DNA of 7,270 nucleotides from an uncultured Alphaproteobacteria bacterium (GTDB lineage Bacteria; Pseudomonadota; Alphaproteobacteria; Micropepsales; Micropepsaceae): the NCBI GenBank assembly GCA_937942205.1, contig CALDFO010000333.1, positions 1 through 7,270 on the forward strand, read 5' to 3'. The notes under the pieces were generated by a model. That model was not told the origin of the DNA. It worked only from the letters and a program-made list of their open reading frames with translations, and did no database searches. This document shows, piece after piece, positions 5,668 to 7,270 of the stretch; position 1 is the first letter of the stretch, and each line of letters begins with the position of its first letter. The position numbers were made by a program, and so were the translations under genes.

Positions 5668-7270
5668 ATGGGAAAAGGCCGCCCCGTCATCGACCGCGGA
5701 CCCGCCCGTGGCGCCGATGCGCCGCGCCGGCGCGCGGGCGCAGCCCAGGCCGCGCCGCCGCCGCCGCCTCCGCCACCGCCGAAGCGCCGCGCCACCTGGC
5801 CCTATGTGCTGGTGATGCTGGGCGCCTGGGGCCTGATCTTCGGCGGGCTGTTCTTCTCGCACTTCCTGTCGGGCCTGCCCGATGTCCGCAACCTGATGAT
5901 TACCGGTCCGTCGCAGGACATCACCGTGCTGGACGATCACGGCCGCCAGATCGCGCGGCGCGGCCTGACGCAAGGCAGGATGGTGCAGGCGCAAGACCTG
6001 CCCGATTATGTCACCGGCGCGTTTATCGCCATCGAGGACCGGCGCTTCCGTTCGCATCTGGGCATCGATCCCATCGGCCTGACCCGCGCCGCCGTGCAGA
6101 ACATGATGACGGGCCGCGTGGTGCAGGGCGGCTCCACCCTGACGCAGCAGCTGGCCAAGAATCTGTTCCTCAGCCCCAGCCGCACCATGGAGCGCAAGAC
6201 CCAGGAAGCCATGCTGGCCCTGTATCTGGAGTCGCGCTATTCCAAGGACCAGATCCTCACCCTCTATCTCAACCGGGTCTATTTCGGCGCGGGCGTGTAC
6301 GGTATCGCGGCGGCGTCGGAAAAGTTCTTCGGCAAGCACGCCTCCGAACTGGGCCTGACCGAAGCGGCCATGCTGGCGGGCAGCGTCAAGGCCCCCGCGC
6401 GCTACAATCCGGTCGCCGATACCGACGCCAGCTTGGCCCGCGCCCAGGTGGTGCTCAAGGCGATGGAAAGCGCGGGCGTGATCGATGCAAGCACCCGCGC
6501 CCTGGCCCAGGCCACCCGCCCCCGCATCATGCGGACCAACGGCACGCCGGGCTCGGGCTGGTTCGCCGACTGGGTGATGGCGCATCTGAACGAGCATGTC
6601 GCGCCCACCGGCGAGCCGGTGATCGTGGAGACCAGCTTCGATCTGGAAACCCAGCGCCTGGCCGAGCGCGCCGTGGCGCGGGCCCTGGCCCATGACGGCG
6701 AGGCGCTGCGCGCCGGACAGGCGGCGCTGGTGGCGATGACGCCCGATGGCGCGGTGCGCGCCATGGTGGGCGGGCGCAGCTATGCCGCCTCCACATTCAA
6801 CCGCGCCACCGACGCCCAGCGCCAGCCCGGCAGCGCCTTCAAGCCCTTCGTCTATCTGGCGGCGCTGGAACATGGCCACACGCCCGGCGAGATCGTCAAC
6901 GACACGCCGATCGACATCAAAGGCTGGAAGCCGCAGAATTATGAAGGCCGCTTCAAGGGCCGGATGCCGCTGATCCAGGCCTTCGCGCAGTCCTCCAACT
7001 CGGTCGCCAGCCAGCTCACCGCCGAGCTGGGGCCGCGCACCGTGGCGCGCACCGCCCACAGGCTGGGTATCACCTCGCCGCTGATGGAAGTCTCGTCCCT
7101 GGCGCTGGGCACCTCGGTGGTCACGCCGCTGGAACTGACCGGTGCCTATGCGCCCTTCGCCAATGGCGGCGTGGGCGTCCAGCCCTTCGGCATCCTGCGC
7201 GTGCGCACCAAGTCGGGCAAGATTCTGTATGAACGCAAGCCGCAGGATCCGGACGCGGTGATGCGCCCCG
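5668..7270 (+). CDS. PBP1A-type class A penicillin-binding protein, N-terminal 534 residues (3' end outside window)
   Basis: A bifunctional peptidoglycan synthase: a glycosyltransferase that polymerises lipid II and a DD-transpeptidase that cross-links the strands in the periplasm. A basic cytoplasmic tail with nine prolines in a row (30-38) precedes one membrane segment, [18 protein letters not shown] (46-63). The GT51 domain shows EDRRF with catalytic E123, [16 protein letters not shown] (153-168), RKTQEAMLA with E180, and [13 protein letters not shown] (201-213). The transpeptidase domain shows the SxxK motif S389-A-F-K392 in [10 protein letters not shown] and the SxN motif S442-S-N444. 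The KTG motif should lie past the window edge. The linker between the two domains is short, suggesting a compact PBP1A without large inserts. The ATG at 5668 is preceded by a weak GGGG; it gives the usual tail-membrane arrangement. The gene lies 132 nt behind the regulator, in the same direction, and could be read from it or from its own promoter near the palindrome. Confidence 0.95.
   Translation, partial: MGKGRPVIDRGPARGADAPRRRAGAAQAAPPPPPPPPPKRRATWPYVLVMLGAWGLIFGGLFFSHFLSGLPDVRNLMITGPSQDITVLDDHGRQIARRGLTQGRMVQAQDLPDYVTGAFIAIEDRRFRSHLGIDPIGLTRAAVQNMMTGRVVQGGSTLTQQLAKNLFLSPSRTMERKTQEAMLALYLESRYSKDQILTLYLNRVYFGAGVYGIAAASEKFFGKHASELGLTEAAMLAGSVKAPARYNPVADTDASLARAQVVLKAMESAGVIDASTRALAQATRPRIMRTNGTPGSGWFADWVMAHLNEHVAPTGEPVIVETSFDLETQRLAERAVARALAHDGEALRAGQAALVAMTPDGAVRAMVGGRSYAASTFNRATDAQRQPGSAFKPFVYLAALEHGHTPGEIVNDTPIDIKGWKPQNYEGRFKGRMPLIQAFAQSSNSVASQLTAELGPRTVARTAHRLGITSPLMEVSSLALGTSVVTPLELTGAYAPFANGGVGVQPFGILRVRTKSGKILYERKPQDPDAVMRP
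5755..5781 (+). repeat. CCG-type triplet run encoding nine prolines
   Basis: Nine consecutive proline codons (CCG four times, CCT, CCG, CCA, CCG twice) lie in the cytoplasmic tail of the PBP. Such runs can change length by slippage, and they can stall ribosomes unless elongation factor P assists. Confidence 0.8.

Noticed and set aside
4774..7059. 761-codon open frame on the minus strand
   Set aside because: Antisense to the regulator and PBP genes, both of which have clear family motifs. Its pentapeptide pattern comes from the 15-bp DNA repeat.

Overview
This is a GC-rich window (by eye well above 60% G+C) carrying ordinary chromosomal genes in dense, short-gapped order. The gene families point to an alphaproteobacterium: a DUF3576 lipoprotein directly before leuS, a ThiE-like protein divergent from a YggS/PLPBP protein, a leaderless-looking YkuD L,D-transpeptidase, and a CenR-like OmpR-family regulator beside a class A penicillin-binding protein. 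I cannot place it to genus. No rRNA, tRNA, CRISPR array, insertion sequence or integrase is visible.

Layout. Minus strand, 1-2186: a DUF3576 lipoprotein gene followed after 18 nt by leuS, whose 3' part leaves the window. A good sigma70-type promoter lies just upstream at 2228-2256. Minus strand, 2367-2954: a ThiE-like (thiamine phosphate synthase fold) gene. Plus strand, 2953-3624: yggS, divergent from it and sharing a CATG in which both start codons overlap. Minus strand, 3657-4727: an unrecognised 183-aa protein followed by a YkuD-type L,D-transpeptidase, convergent with yggS. Plus strand, 4897-5535: an OmpR/PhoB-type regulator with a degenerate receiver. Plus strand, 5668 to the end: the first 534 codons of a PBP1A-type bifunctional peptidoglycan synthase.

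How the genes relate. The left half is housekeeping (leucyl-tRNA synthesis, PLP homeostasis, a thiamine-like enzyme). The right half looks like a cell-envelope neighbourhood: L,D-transpeptidase plus an unknown partner on one side, a CenR-like envelope regulator in the middle, and a class A PBP on the other side. Two gene-free intervals (4728-4896 and 5536-5667) hold palindromes that look like operators.

Most unusual points. (1) The last nine codons of yggS, including the stop, occur twice, 36 bp apart and in frame, differing almost only at third codon positions; both copies fold into hairpins with one compensatory base-pair change. (2) A 15-bp tandem repeat begins at the 3' end of the regulator gene and repeats its stop codon in frame. 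(3) The regulator has a shortened receiver lacking the usual switch lysine. (4) The ThiE-like protein lacks residues expected for thiamine phosphate synthesis. (5) The unknown protein and the L,D-transpeptidase lie in one reading frame, separated by one TGA and five codons. No clearly new multi-gene system is demonstrated; these are leads.
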